The notes below the pieces were generated by a model that had not been told where the DNA came from, ran no database searches, and was given only the letters and a program-made list of their open reading frames with translations. From an uncultured Finegoldia sp. (GTDB lineage: Bacteria > Bacillota > Clostridia > Tissierellales > Peptoniphilaceae): a stretch of DNA of 49,870 nt. The stretch lies in contig NZ_CAAFUQ010000075.1 of the NCBI RefSeq assembly GCF_900766215.1, positions 1 to 49,870 on the forward strand, read 5' to 3'. Each line of letters opens with the position of its first letter. Within the stretch, counting starts at the first letter, position 1. Positions 1-8,671 of the stretch are shown one piece after another. A program made the translations under genes and the position numbers.

Positions 1-232
1 CGATTTCGTATTTCTTTGAAATAAAAATAGACTACCCGATACGGTTAGAATATCATACGGAAAAAATTACAACAAATTCAAGCGAAGTGAATCGTTAAAA
101 AATCGCACTTGCGTAAGCGTTAGCGTGCTTGCGATTTTAGATTCTCAAGCTTAGAATTTGTTAATTTTTGTAGTCTAGATATTCGTTCGTATCGGGGTCT
201 ATTTTCGTATACCTTGAAACTACCTTAGCAAT
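1..232. repeat. Large imperfect inverted repeat with nested hairpin
   Basis: The stretch before the first gene folds back on itself. A left arm (about 9-107) and a right arm (about 126-222, reversed) share the blocks AAAATAGAC, CCCGATACG, GAATATC, AAAAATTA, ACAAATTC and GAATC in the same order, with small gaps. At the centre a 9-bp stem pairs AAAATCGCA (99-107) with TGCGATTTT (130-138). No open reading frame is convincing here. It could be a MITE-like or repeated palindromic element, or a structured RNA. It may extend left of the window. The symmetry is seen directly; the nature of the element is inference. Confidence 0.6.
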
Positions 233-268
233 TTTTATAAGCCAGACGAATGTTCTACGGCTTTCTTC

Positions 269-1351
269 CTAGTTCAATATAAATGCCAAGTACAGTCTTA
301 TAAAATCTTCTACATTTCTAGGATCAAGTCCTGTGATATCTTTTAGTTTGTTAAGCCTGTACTGAACGGTGTTTTTGTGAACGAACAAATCCTCCGCGCA
401 TTTTGTGATGCTTTGGTTATTTGTCGCATAAATTTTGATTAAATCCTTGTAAATGTTGTAATCTTCATCGGAAATATCCTTCAGTACAACTTCTTTGAAT
501 TTTTTAATTCTTTCTTTTTTGATACTTCCAAGTAAAATCCCCAAATCCAACGTTGAATAATCCACAACGCAGTCTTTTCTTTGCAGATTATCCAGCCAAT
601 CCAATGCAACCATGCAGTTATCGTAATTCTTCTTAAATTGGTTAATCATTTTAAATGAACCGCTAATACCGAAATACACTCTGCTGTCTATGCAATCGTA
701 GATTTGATTTCTGATTTTTTCCAGTTTTTTCTTGATGATAATTTTGTCTACGTTGTTGGCAAGAATCACGATTTCTCCATAAAAAACACTGTATATGAAA
801 TTATTGGACAAATTATTCTCCAATATTTTGTAGATTTGGTCGGAGTCTTTCAACAAAAATCTGTTATCAGAGTTTTTGCCGACTATTACGTATTTTTCAT
901 CTTCACTTTCCAAATACCTGTACAAACTATAATCATCTAATTCATTTATCAAACTTTCAAACAAATACTTGTTCATGTCTTTTTTCTTCAATCTGTTTTT
1001 CTCAACGAGTTGTTCTTTGACAAGTATTTCGGTCATTTTTTTGATGATGTTTCCGTATTTCATCACTTCATCTTTGTCGCCAGTGATTCCAATAACTGCA
1101 ATAATCTCTCCATCAATTGTCACAGGAATGTTAATTCCTTTCTTTGCTCCGATGTATTCATCATCATTATCTACATATATTGTTTTGTTTTGATTGACGC
1201 ATTCCTTGGCAGCTTCGTGATAAGTGCCAATTCTATTTGAATTTGTAGAATAAATAATATAACCTTCTTGGTCAAAAAAGTTCAAATCGTAATCAATAAC
1301 ATCTTTTAATTTTTCGACTATCATTTTTGCAGTGTGATCAGAAATTCTCAT
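269..1351 (-). CDS. cdaR: CdaR/PucR-family sugar-diacid/glycerate regulator
   Basis: Cytoplasmic transcription activator of the CdaR (sugar diacid recognition) type, 360 aa. The N-terminal ~130 residues match the diacid-recognition domain (start MRISDHTAKMIVEKL, then an FDQEGYIIYSTNS-like segment). The middle is a degenerate regulatory domain. Residues ~311-360 form the PucR-type helix-turn-helix, with the SITKCAEDLFVHKNTVQYRL pattern of this family. The ATG follows a GGAGAAC ribosome site. It is divergent from glycerate kinase across 103 bp, as in many glycerate/glucarate loci, so it probably controls glxK and the permease in response to glycerate or a sugar diacid (inference). The exact effector cannot be read from sequence. 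Confidence 0.85.
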   Translation of the reverse strand: MRISDHTAKMIVEKLKDVIDYDLNFFDQEGYIIYSTNSNRIGTYHEAAKECVNQNKTIYVDNDDEYIGAKKGINIPVTIDGEIIAVIGITGDKDEVMKYGNIIKKMTEILVKEQLVEKNRLKKKDMNKYLFESLINELDDYSLYRYLESEDEKYVIVGKNSDNRFLLKDSDQIYKILENNLSNNFIYSVFYGEIVILANNVDKIIIKKKLEKIRNQIYDCIDSRVYFGISGSFKMINQFKKNYDNCMVALDWLDNLQRKDCVVDYSTLDLGILLGSIKKERIKKFKEVVLKDISDEDYNIYKDLIKIYATNNQSITKCAEDLFVHKNTVQYRLNKLKDITGLDPRNVEDFIRLYLAFILN

Positions 1352-1454
1352 TTGTTCTCCATAATAATAAATTTGTTTGTTTATTTAATATTATTATTAC
1401 ATAAAACATACATTTATGCAATCGTTTGTTATAAAATCTAAGTAGGAGGTAATT

Positions 1455-2585
1455 ATGAATATATTAGTATTGATAGACTCTTTTAAAGGCAGTTTGAGTT
1501 CTTTGGAAGCAGGAGAAATTATCAAAAAAGCTTGTGAACAAGATTCTTCAAATAATGTAACTGTCAGACCAGTTGCTGATGGTGGCGAAGGAACAATTGA
1601 TTCATTAAAGGATATTAAAAACGCTAAAATAATTAAGGTCGATGTACATAATCCTTTGATGGAACATCACACAGCTAGATATTTGATAGTAGATGATAAA
1701 CTTGCAATTATGGAAATGAGTGAATCCAGCGGACTTACCCTTATAAAAGATAACTTGGATCCAATGAATGCTACGACTTTTGGAGTTGGAGATATGATCA
1801 AGGACGCTTTGGATAAAAATATCCGAGAATTTATCATTGGAATTGGCGGCTCTGCAACTACAGATGGAGGCATGGGAATGCTAAGAAGTTTGGGAGCACG
1901 ATTTTTTGATAAAAATGGAATCGAAATCTCAAACGGTCCAATAGGAATTATAGATTTGGAAACAATTGATTTGGATAATTTCGATGAAAGACTTAAGGAA
2001 TGCACATTTCAGATAGCTTGTGATGTCGATAATCCATTGTGTGGACAACGTGGATCGGCAAGAGTATTTGCACCACAAAAAGGCGCAACTCCAAAACAAG
2101 TCGAAGAATTGGATAAACTTTTGGGCAAATATCACGAAGTTACAAAAAAAGTTATTCCTGGTGCAAATGATACGATTGAGGGAGCTGGTGCTGCCGGTGG
2201 TTTGGGATATGCCTTCAAAAACTATTTGAATGCAGAATTAAAACCAGGAATTGAAATTATCCTAGAAATGCTGGGTGCAGATGAATTAATCAAAAATTCC
2301 GATTTGATAATTACCGGAGAAGGCAAGATGGATTTTCAAACTTCTATGGGAAAAACTCCTGTAGGAATTGCAAAACTAGCCAAAAAATACGACAAAAAAG
2401 TAATAGCTTTTTGTGGTGTTTGCGACAACGACGCAGTCTCGGTTAACGAAAGAGGAATCGATGCATTCTTCCCTATTTTAAATAATTGCATAAGTACAGA
2501 TGAAGCTATGGACAAAAAAGTTTCAGAAGAAAATCTGTTCAGATGCGTTGACCAAGTTATGAAATTAATAAATTTATGGAGGTAG
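1455..2585 (+). CDS. glxK: Glycerate kinase (GlxK/GarK family)
   Basis: Type-2 glycerate kinase, 376 aa, the usual length for the family; phosphorylates D-glycerate to 2-phosphoglycerate (or 3-phosphoglycerate, depending on subclass), feeding lower glycolysis. Family landmarks are visible: DSFKGS at residues 8-13, ADGGEGT at 41-47 and the glycine-rich GIGGSATTDGGMG at 129-141, then an ITGEGKMDFQT segment near the C-terminal third. AGGAGGT (1443-1449) sits 5 nt before the ATG. The permease starts 1 nt after its stop, so the two are translationally coupled. Placed with a CdaR-type regulator, this is a glycerate uptake and activation module. Confidence 0.95.
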   Translation: MNILVLIDSFKGSLSSLEAGEIIKKACEQDSSNNVTVRPVADGGEGTIDSLKDIKNAKIIKVDVHNPLMEHHTARYLIVDDKLAIMEMSESSGLTLIKDNLDPMNATTFGVGDMIKDALDKNIREFIIGIGGSATTDGGMGMLRSLGARFFDKNGIEISNGPIGIIDLETIDLDNFDERLKECTFQIACDVDNPLCGQRGSARVFAPQKGATPKQVEELDKLLGKYHEVTKKVIPGANDTIEGAGAAGGLGYAFKNYLNAELKPGIEIILEMLGADELIKNSDLIITGEGKMDFQTSMGKTPVGIAKLAKKYDKKVIAFCGVCDNDAVSVNERGIDAFFPILNNCISTDEAMDKKVSEENLFRCVDQVMKLINLWR

Positions 2586-2586
2586 T

Positions 2587-3852
2587 ATGAATAACGTAAC
2601 ATTTTCAACGGTTGGAGCGTTGATAGGTTTAGCACTATCAATTTTTCTAATCATCAAAAACTTCCACGCAACTTACGCACTTATCATCGGCGCTTTGGTT
2701 GGTGGAATTATCGGTGGAGGCGGACTTGTGGGAACAGTGTCTGCCATGGTAAAAGGTTCTGAATCAATGATGAGTTCAGTTCTAAGAATTATGACAAGTG
2801 GTATTTTGGCAGGTTGTTTGGTTAAAACGGGTGCTGCTGAAAAAATCGCCGACACGATTATCAAAAAATTAGGCGAACAAAAAGCTCTAATAGCAATCGC
2901 GATTTCTACGATGATTATATGTGCTGTCGGAGTTTTCATAGACATTTCAGTTATCACTTGTGCTCCTATCGCTCTTGCTGTAGGAAAGAAATCAAATCTT
3001 TCTAAATCAAGCATTTTATTGGCGATGATCGGCGGTGGAAAAGCAGGTAATGTAATCAGTCCTAACCCAAACACTATCGCAACTGCTGAAGGATTCAAAT
3101 TAAATCTGACATCTTTGATGTATGTGAATATAATTCCAGCAATTTGTGCATTGATAGTAACAATTATAATTGCTATGGCATTAGCTAAGAAGAAAACAGA
3201 TGTAATAGATTCAACTGATTTGGAATCTTCAGAAAGAACTAATTTGCCAAGCTTTTTCGCATCAATTTTAGGCCCAGTTACAGTAATCATTTTATTGGCG
3301 CTAAGACCAATTGCGAAAATCACAATTGACCCATTGATTGCACTTCCACTTGGAGGATTCGTATGCTTGTTAGCTACAAAAGAAACTAAAAACACTAAAG
3401 AATACGTAAACTACGGTTTCTCAAAAATAATCGGCGTTTGTGCACTTTTGATTGGAACTGGAACAATAGCAGGAATTATCAAAAATTCAACACTACAAAC
3501 TGATATGATTAATTTGATTACTGCATTTAATCTTCCAGCATTCATCCTTGCTCCAGTAGCGGGTATTTTAATGGGAGGTGCAACAGCAAGTACAACTGCT
3601 GGAAGCACAATAGCATCTCAAACATTCTCCAAATCATTAATCGATGCAAATGTAACTGCACTAAACGCAGGTGCTATGGTTCATGCAGGTGCTACAGTTA
3701 TCGACTCACTTCCTCACGGATCATTCTTCCATGCAACTGGTGGATCTGTCAAAATGTCAATCGCTGACAGATTAAAAATCATTCCTTACGAAGCAGCCGT
3801 AGGTTTGACGACTACAATCGCATCAGTATTAGTATATTTAATTACAAAATAA
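2587..3852 (+). CDS. GntP-family gluconate/glycerate permease
   Basis: Integral membrane proton symporter of the GntP family, 421 aa, with about 12 hydrophobic segments. Recognisable features are the early GALVGGIIGGGGLVGTV run, the GGGKAGNVISPNPNT loop in the middle and the C-terminal DSLPHGSFFHATGG motif typical of GntP proteins. Its start overlaps the control region of glxK: the GGAGG at 2578-2582 spans the glxK stop, only 4 nt from the ATG. Because it is locked to glycerate kinase, glycerate (or a precursor) is a more likely substrate than gluconate; this is inference from context. A hairpin terminator follows at once. Confidence 0.9.
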   Translation: MNNVTFSTVGALIGLALSIFLIIKNFHATYALIIGALVGGIIGGGGLVGTVSAMVKGSESMMSSVLRIMTSGILAGCLVKTGAAEKIADTIIKKLGEQKALIAIAISTMIICAVGVFIDISVITCAPIALAVGKKSNLSKSSILLAMIGGGKAGNVISPNPNTIATAEGFKLNLTSLMYVNIIPAICALIVTIIIAMALAKKKTDVIDSTDLESSERTNLPSFFASILGPVTVIILLALRPIAKITIDPLIALPLGGFVCLLATKETKNTKEYVNYGFSKIIGVCALLIGTGTIAGIIKNSTLQTDMINLITAFNLPAFILAPVAGILMGGATASTTAGSTIASQTFSKSLIDANVTALNAGAMVHAGATVIDSLPHGSFFHATGGSVKMSIADRLKIIPYEAAVGLTTTIASVLVYLITK

Positions 3853-3867
3853 TTTTTCTCAAAAGTA

Positions 3868-3900
3868 AAGGCTATGAGCACATAACTCATAGCCTTGTTT
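3868..3900 (+). terminator. Rho-independent terminator of glxK-gntP
   Basis: Perfect 11-bp stem AAGGCTATGAG / CTCATAGCCTT with a 7-nt loop, followed by GTTTTTATTTG. It lies 15 nt after the permease stop. The convergent exporter gene ends at 3901, so the hairpin probably serves both strands. Confidence 0.85.
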
Positions 3901-5013
3901 TTATTTGTTGATATTATCGTTGCCTTTTGGTTTCGCCAATACAGAAATTATTATAAACACCACAGAAAATCCCAAAATAATCATCATGTTTGGCAATATT
4001 TTTGAAATCTGTGGACTTTCCATCAAAATATTGTTGTTTTGTATATAGTAAAATCCTGGGAAAATTCTTCCTATCGTCAACGCAGTCTTCCCTAGTAATT
4101 CTTGTGGAACAAATGCCCCACACAAGAACGAAGAGCCCAATGATACAACATTCATAACTCCCTGAACAGTATTTGAATCTTTGATTAAGTTAGCTATCAT
4201 AACAGCCATTGAAACGACCGAAATCGTGAAGACAAATGAATTTAGCATCATCAAATTAACGTGAGTTTGTTTAAAATCGTATTTGTACATAACGCAGAAA
4301 AGTATCATGTAAATCACCCATAACACAATTCCTGTCACGATGTGACCCAACATCATTTCCAGATTTATCCTAGACCTTGGACACGCCGATACGTTGTTTC
4401 TCATAAGTATGGATTGTTTTTTGTTAACTTTGACTATTGTTGAAACTATCAGAATAACTTGTGCCAAAAGAAGGTAGTTCAAGAAATTAAAATACGAATT
4501 TGAAGTATCTCTTCTATTATCCTTCAAATCTTTTTTAATACTCACATCAAACTTCTTGTTCAAATCATCGTTCGCATTTTTAATAGCTTCATCTTCAGTA
4601 AATCCGCCTTTTTCATAAGAATTTACTTGACTGAGATAAATATTTATCTTTTCTTTGATATCCATAGCGTAAATATTATCCGGAGCAATTTTATATTGTA
4701 CTTTTTTTGTATTGTCAAAATCTTCTGGAATAACTATAGCCGCACTAATAATATTATAGAAAAGTTTGTCCTCTACGATAGATTCGTCCATCTTTACGAT
4801 TTTTGTGTTCTTATCCAAATAATCATACAAAGATTTTGAAAGCTTAGTATTTGCCTTATCTTGGACATAAATGCTAACATCTACTGATTTGTAGTCCGTT
4901 TGTTTCGTGCTTTTAGTAGCAAAACTCATCACCACTAAAAATATTATCGTGTATAAAAGTATGGAGGTTTTGTGTGCCCATGTTATTTTAAAATAATTCT
5001 TAAAGACTTTCAT
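3901..5013 (-). CDS. ABC-2 type exporter permease (second)
   Basis: Membrane subunit of an ABC-2 exporter, 370 aa. One N-terminal membrane segment (about residues 16-32), then a ~140-residue polar extracytoplasmic region, then about five membrane segments in the C-terminal half (from about residue 180), the layout of ABC2_membrane_3/YhgE-like permeases. The start overlaps the end of the upstream permease by 14 nt and the ribosome site GAGAGGT lies inside that gene, so the pair is translationally coupled. With the ATPase at 6099-7037 it forms a complete exporter. The substrate is unknown; relatives move drugs, lipids, peptides or antimicrobial compounds. Confidence 0.85.
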   Translation of the reverse strand: MKVFKNYFKITWAHKTSILLYTIIFLVVMSFATKSTKQTDYKSVDVSIYVQDKANTKLSKSLYDYLDKNTKIVKMDESIVEDKLFYNIISAAIVIPEDFDNTKKVQYKIAPDNIYAMDIKEKINIYLSQVNSYEKGGFTEDEAIKNANDDLNKKFDVSIKKDLKDNRRDTSNSYFNFLNYLLLAQVILIVSTIVKVNKKQSILMRNNVSACPRSRINLEMMLGHIVTGIVLWVIYMILFCVMYKYDFKQTHVNLMMLNSFVFTISVVSMAVMIANLIKDSNTVQGVMNVVSLGSSFLCGAFVPQELLGKTALTIGRIFPGFYYIQNNNILMESPQISKILPNMMIILGFSVVFIIISVLAKPKGNDNINK

Positions 5014-6097
5014 ACTCTTTACCTCTCATCAAAAACAGTGACGCCACTATAAAAAACACAGTGATTGCCAAAAGATTCAACATATCGTAATTAAATCTTC
5101 TCAACGAGTCGTAGTAATAAAGTGAATACACAGCATCTGTAACCACTGCTACCGGATTGATTTTGTTGATAATAGAAATGTTTTCTGCGATTAATACCTT
5201 TATTTCAGGAACCATCATTCCCGCCAAAAAAGACATCAGCATAGTAAGTGCAATACCTATTCCGATTTTAGTATCAAGGCTTTTTCTGTTGGACACACCG
5301 ATTAAAATTCCAAACGTCACTCCACAGAGCGAAGAAACACTCGCAAGTCCAATTACAAGCCCCATTCTATCTCCAAATTCTACTTTTAACCCGTATTTTA
5401 AATACGCGATAAATATTACAGTTATCAAAAAATTTATTATCCAACTTACAAGAACTGATGCAGAAAGCATGGTGCTTTTTTTAGTTGGAGAAACTGCATT
5501 CCTCTTGGCATTGGTAGACAAATTCGCTTCGTATTGGAAACTAACAAAAAGCCCCCACATATATCCGTAAATAGTAGTCATACCCAAAAGAGTGTAGAAG
5601 AACACATTGACAGGATCCATATTTTTTCTGGAAATATCTTGTATATGATCCTCCACCCCCAAAATTTTCCCAATATCAGCTGTCGGATTCTTATTCATTA
5701 TCTTAGTCATCATCGACACTTTTTGAGTATATGCATTCATAATCGTCTCCACGATCGTCTCCGAAATTCCAGATTTTTTAGTGTAGATTTTATCCATGGA
5801 ATGAATGTAGGCTTTTACATCTTCGTTTTTATTCAAAATATCTTCGCTATCAGATTCTACAACCTTGAAATATTTCTCTTTTTCCATATCATTCATGAAA
5901 CTTTTAAAATATTCATCTTGCATAAGAGTTTCATTGACAGCTACATCAATAGTTTTGAATTTGGAGTTTTCAGTAATATTTCCAAATGCAAGCTTAAAGA
6001 AAATCCCAAGCACAATCGGGAACAAAAGCGCCCAAAAAAGCATTGCTCGCTGCCTCAAAAGTACCTTGAATGTATTTTTAAATGAATGAACAAACAT
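5000..6097 (-). CDS. ABC-2 type exporter permease (first)
   Basis: Second membrane subunit of the same exporter, 365 aa, with the same architecture as its neighbour: one N-terminal membrane helix (about residues 18-36), a large polar loop, then a block of about five helices from residue ~180. The two permeases look like diverged paralogues that would form a heterodimeric channel. Its ATG lies 1 nt after the ATPase stop, preceded by GAGGG within the ATPase's last codons. Nothing in the sequence reveals what is exported. No two-component system or bacteriocin gene adjoins it to suggest a role. Confidence 0.85.
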   Translation of the reverse strand: MFVHSFKNTFKVLLRQRAMLFWALLFPIVLGIFFKLAFGNITENSKFKTIDVAVNETLMQDEYFKSFMNDMEKEKYFKVVESDSEDILNKNEDVKAYIHSMDKIYTKKSGISETIVETIMNAYTQKVSMMTKIMNKNPTADIGKILGVEDHIQDISRKNMDPVNVFFYTLLGMTTIYGYMWGLFVSFQYEANLSTNAKRNAVSPTKKSTMLSASVLVSWIINFLITVIFIAYLKYGLKVEFGDRMGLVIGLASVSSLCGVTFGILIGVSNRKSLDTKIGIGIALTMLMSFLAGMMVPEIKVLIAENISIINKINPVAVVTDAVYSLYYYDSLRRFNYDMLNLLAITVFFIVASLFLMRGKEYESL

Positions 6098-6098
6098 T

Positions 6099-7037
6099 TT
6101 AATCCCTCAAATCTTTACCAGTTAATTCCAAGAACACATCATTAAGGCTTGGTTTTTCAACATTTAAAGAACTATATTGAACATTTTCTTCATCGAGAAG
6201 TTTAATCAACTTCATCAAATATCCGTCACCGTGTGCAAAGTCGAGTTTTACTGAACCATCCTTGTTTTCAAAATCCAATAAATGAGGAAGAGATTTTATT
6301 TTATTGATAATATCTTCGTTCAAATCCTTAGAAGTAAAACTGATTTTCTCATTCATTTCAATCATATCTTTGAGTTGTTCAGAAGTACCCTTTGCGATAA
6401 CTTTGCCCTTGTCAATAATCACGATATCATCGCACAAAAAGTCAACTTCGTCCATGTAATGCGATGTGTAAATTATAGTGGAGCCTTCTTTGTTTAATTT
6501 TTTTATTCCCTCCAGAATATTATTTCTAGATTGTGGGTCGACAGCAACTGTCGGTTCGTCAAGAATTATAATCTCTGGTTTGTGAGCAATTCCACATGCA
6601 ATGTTAAGTCTTCTTAATAAACCTCCCGATAACTTCTTAGGCTTGAACTTCACAAAATCGTTAAGACTTACCAACTCCAGCGCCCTTTCAACCAGTTTTT
6701 TTCGTTCATTCTTATCTTGTATATATAATCCACAAAAATAGTCTATGTTTTCGTAAACTGATAATTCATCATACACAGCCACATCTTGGAACACTACGCC
6801 TATTTTCTTTTTGATATCATACGCATCGGCAGACATTTCTTTGCCAAAAATCTTGACACTGCCAGCATCCTTTTTCAAAAGAGACAATATGCAGTTGATA
6901 GTTGTGGATTTTCCACTACCATTTGGCCCAAGCAGTCCAAGTATCTCTCCTTTTTTTACATCCAAATCCAAATTATCCACCGCAGTGAGTTCCTTGTATT
7001 TTTTAACAAGACCTCTTACCTCTATAAGGTTTTCCAT
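6099..7037 (-). CDS. ABC exporter ATP-binding protein
   Basis: Cytoplasmic ATPase of the exporter, 312 aa. Walker A GPNGSGKST at 37-45, Q-loop near Q84, signature LSGGLLRRLN from 136, Walker B IIILDEP at 156-162 and the switch His at 193 are all intact. After the nucleotide-binding domain (to about residue 225) there is a ~85-residue C-terminal extension, common in the drug/antibiotic exporter (CcmA/NatA) ATPases. The ATG follows a good GGGAGG site (7043-7048). It is the first gene of a three-gene operon read leftwards; a TATATATTATATAAT-like AT-rich stretch upstream may be its promoter. Confidence 0.93.
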   Translation of the reverse strand: MENLIEVRGLVKKYKELTAVDNLDLDVKKGEILGLLGPNGSGKSTTINCILSLLKKDAGSVKIFGKEMSADAYDIKKKIGVVFQDVAVYDELSVYENIDYFCGLYIQDKNERKKLVERALELVSLNDFVKFKPKKLSGGLLRRLNIACGIAHKPEIIILDEPTVAVDPQSRNNILEGIKKLNKEGSTIIYTSHYMDEVDFLCDDIVIIDKGKVIAKGTSEQLKDMIEMNEKISFTSKDLNEDIINKIKSLPHLLDFENKDGSVKLDFAHGDGYLMKLIKLLDEENVQYSSLNVEKPSLNDVFLELTGKDLRD

Positions 7038-7148
7038 AAGAGCCTCCCTAATTTTATTTCTATATATATTATATAATTAATCAATCATTATTGCGTAAAA
7101 AGTTTGTAAACAAAGTGCAAAATCAATTAAAAATCCTCCAATTTGTAC

Positions 7149-7180
7149 AAAAAACAGCATAAAGAACAAACTTTATGCTG
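7149..7180 (-). terminator. Terminator of brnQ
   Basis: Perfect 10-bp stem CAGCATAAAG / CTTTATGCTG with a 6-nt loop; on the minus strand it is followed by six T. It lies 12 nt beyond the brnQ stop. Confidence 0.85.
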
Positions 7181-7191
7181 AATTGTTTCAT

Positions 7192-8487
7192 TTATGCAAT
7201 TTTTCTTTTATCTTGAACAAAAGCTACAATCCCGAATAATGCGCCAGTAACAATCGCAGGTATTAGCCATTCAAACCCAACTGAGCTGAAAGGCAAAGTT
7301 TTGATTAAAACTGTAAACCCTTCAAATATTTTGAAATTTTTATTCAAAACTTCCACAAAACTTATCACAAATGTAGCAAGAACTGCTCCTTTGTAAATCA
7401 TATCGTATTTAATATATTTTTCAAAAATTCCTAAAAATATAAGTACCATAATAATCGGATAAACCGTAGATAGAATCGGAACTGCTGCTTTGATTAAACC
7501 TTCAACTCCAACTAGTGAAAGCACTCCTGAAACTACAACTGTTCCTAAAACAATCGGCTTGTAAGCCAATTTGTCCTTTGTAATATTTGAGAAAAAATCA
7601 CCCGCTATTGCACTAAGCCCAACAGAAGTTGTCAAACATGCAAGTGACACAGCTATACCAATTGCAATTTTGCCTGCAGAGCCTAAAATATTTTGCACAG
7701 TTCCAAGTAGTATGTCTACTCTTGTGTTTTGCACCGTGTATATTTTGGAAGCCGTTGCTCCAGCGTAAATCAAACCACCGTAGATAATCGCTAAAAGAAC
7801 GAATGCCACAAGTCCGACCCACTTAACTAATTTTAGTCTTTCTTCGTCATTGACATATCCTTTTCTTTTTAAATCAGACACTACAATACCTGTCATAAGA
7901 GCTGCACCAAGTGCATCCATAGTTTGGTATCCCTCTGCAAAACCTTTCAAAAATATTTGATTTTCAGACGCAATATTCATCACTCCGATAGGATCTACAA
8001 TGCATTTTCCGATAATTACTAATAAAATTATTACCAAACCAGGAGTTAAATACTTGCCGATTTTATCGATAACACCTGTTTCGTTGAATACGAAAATCGC
8101 CGTTAACGTGAAAAATATCAACGCTGTTACCCATTCTGGAGTTCCCGGAAAAACTTTGGCTACGAAAACTTCATGAGTAGTAGCTGCTGTTCTTGGAATT
8201 GCAAAAAGAGGCCCAATAGTCAACATGGTAACGGTTCCAAGTATTTTAGCAAAACTATTACCAACTCTTTTACCCAAATCCTCTGCTCCTCCTCCGAGTT
8301 TCGCAGTAATGATTACTCCTAATATCGGTAGCACTGGGTCTGTTAACAAAAATCCTAGCATCGCCTTTTTGTATTCAGTCCCAGAAAGCACTCCAAGATA
8401 TGGCGGAAAAATAAGATTACCCGCGCCGAAGAATATTGCAAACAATGCAAATCCTACGATAATCACGTCTTTAAACTTTTTATTCAA
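7192..8487 (-). CDS. brnQ: Branched-chain amino acid carrier (BrnQ, LIVCS family)
   Basis: Sodium- or proton-coupled carrier for leucine, isoleucine and valine, 431 aa, about 12 membrane segments. The family's N-terminal signature GFALFAIFFGAGNLIFPPYL is clear, followed by an FAIPRTAATTHEV motif and the later SLACLTTSVGL segment characteristic of BrnQ. AGGAGG precedes the ATG at a normal distance. It is a single-gene unit with its own terminator. No T-box leader or clear CodY box was seen upstream. Confidence 0.95.
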   Translation of the reverse strand: MNKKFKDVIIVGFALFAIFFGAGNLIFPPYLGVLSGTEYKKAMLGFLLTDPVLPILGVIITAKLGGGAEDLGKRVGNSFAKILGTVTMLTIGPLFAIPRTAATTHEVFVAKVFPGTPEWVTALIFFTLTAIFVFNETGVIDKIGKYLTPGLVIILLVIIGKCIVDPIGVMNIASENQIFLKGFAEGYQTMDALGAALMTGIVVSDLKRKGYVNDEERLKLVKWVGLVAFVLLAIIYGGLIYAGATASKIYTVQNTRVDILLGTVQNILGSAGKIAIGIAVSLACLTTSVGLSAIAGDFFSNITKDKLAYKPIVLGTVVVSGVLSLVGVEGLIKAAVPILSTVYPIIMVLIFLGIFEKYIKYDMIYKGAVLATFVISFVEVLNKNFKIFEGFTVLIKTLPFSSVGFEWLIPAIVTGALFGIVAFVQDKRKIA

Positions 8488-8629
8488 AATATCCTCCTAT
8501 GTATTTCTATGTTTTCATAGAAAATGATTTCATATCTAAATTTTAATTCTAAAAAGTTTTATTGTCAAATTTATTTATTTCGTTATCAAAATAAAGTGAT
8601 AAATTTTACTCTAAAAACTAAATTTTGCA

Positions 8630-8665
8630 CAAAAAAATCATAGGCCAATTTTCTGACCTATGATT
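8630..8665 (-). terminator. Terminator of the YdjY-TVP38 operon
   Basis: Stem AATCATAGG / CCTATGATT with a 12-nt loop (8636-8665), followed on the minus strand by a run of seven T. It lies 7 nt past the stop of the TVP38 gene. Confidence 0.8.
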
Positions 8666-8671
8666 GTGATT

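Noticed and set aside
2673..3395. Long reading frame (240 codons) on the minus strand
   Set aside because: It is antisense to the GntP permease, has no ribosome site, and its sequence is the low-complexity hydrophobic shadow of a membrane protein gene.
5534..6085. 183-codon plus-strand frame
   Set aside because: Antisense shadow of the exporter permease; no family resemblance and no ribosome binding site.
8488..8671. T-box or CodY control of brnQ
   Set aside because: No T-box core or specifier stem was found; the AATTTTCTGA-like string belongs to the loop of the neighbouring terminator.
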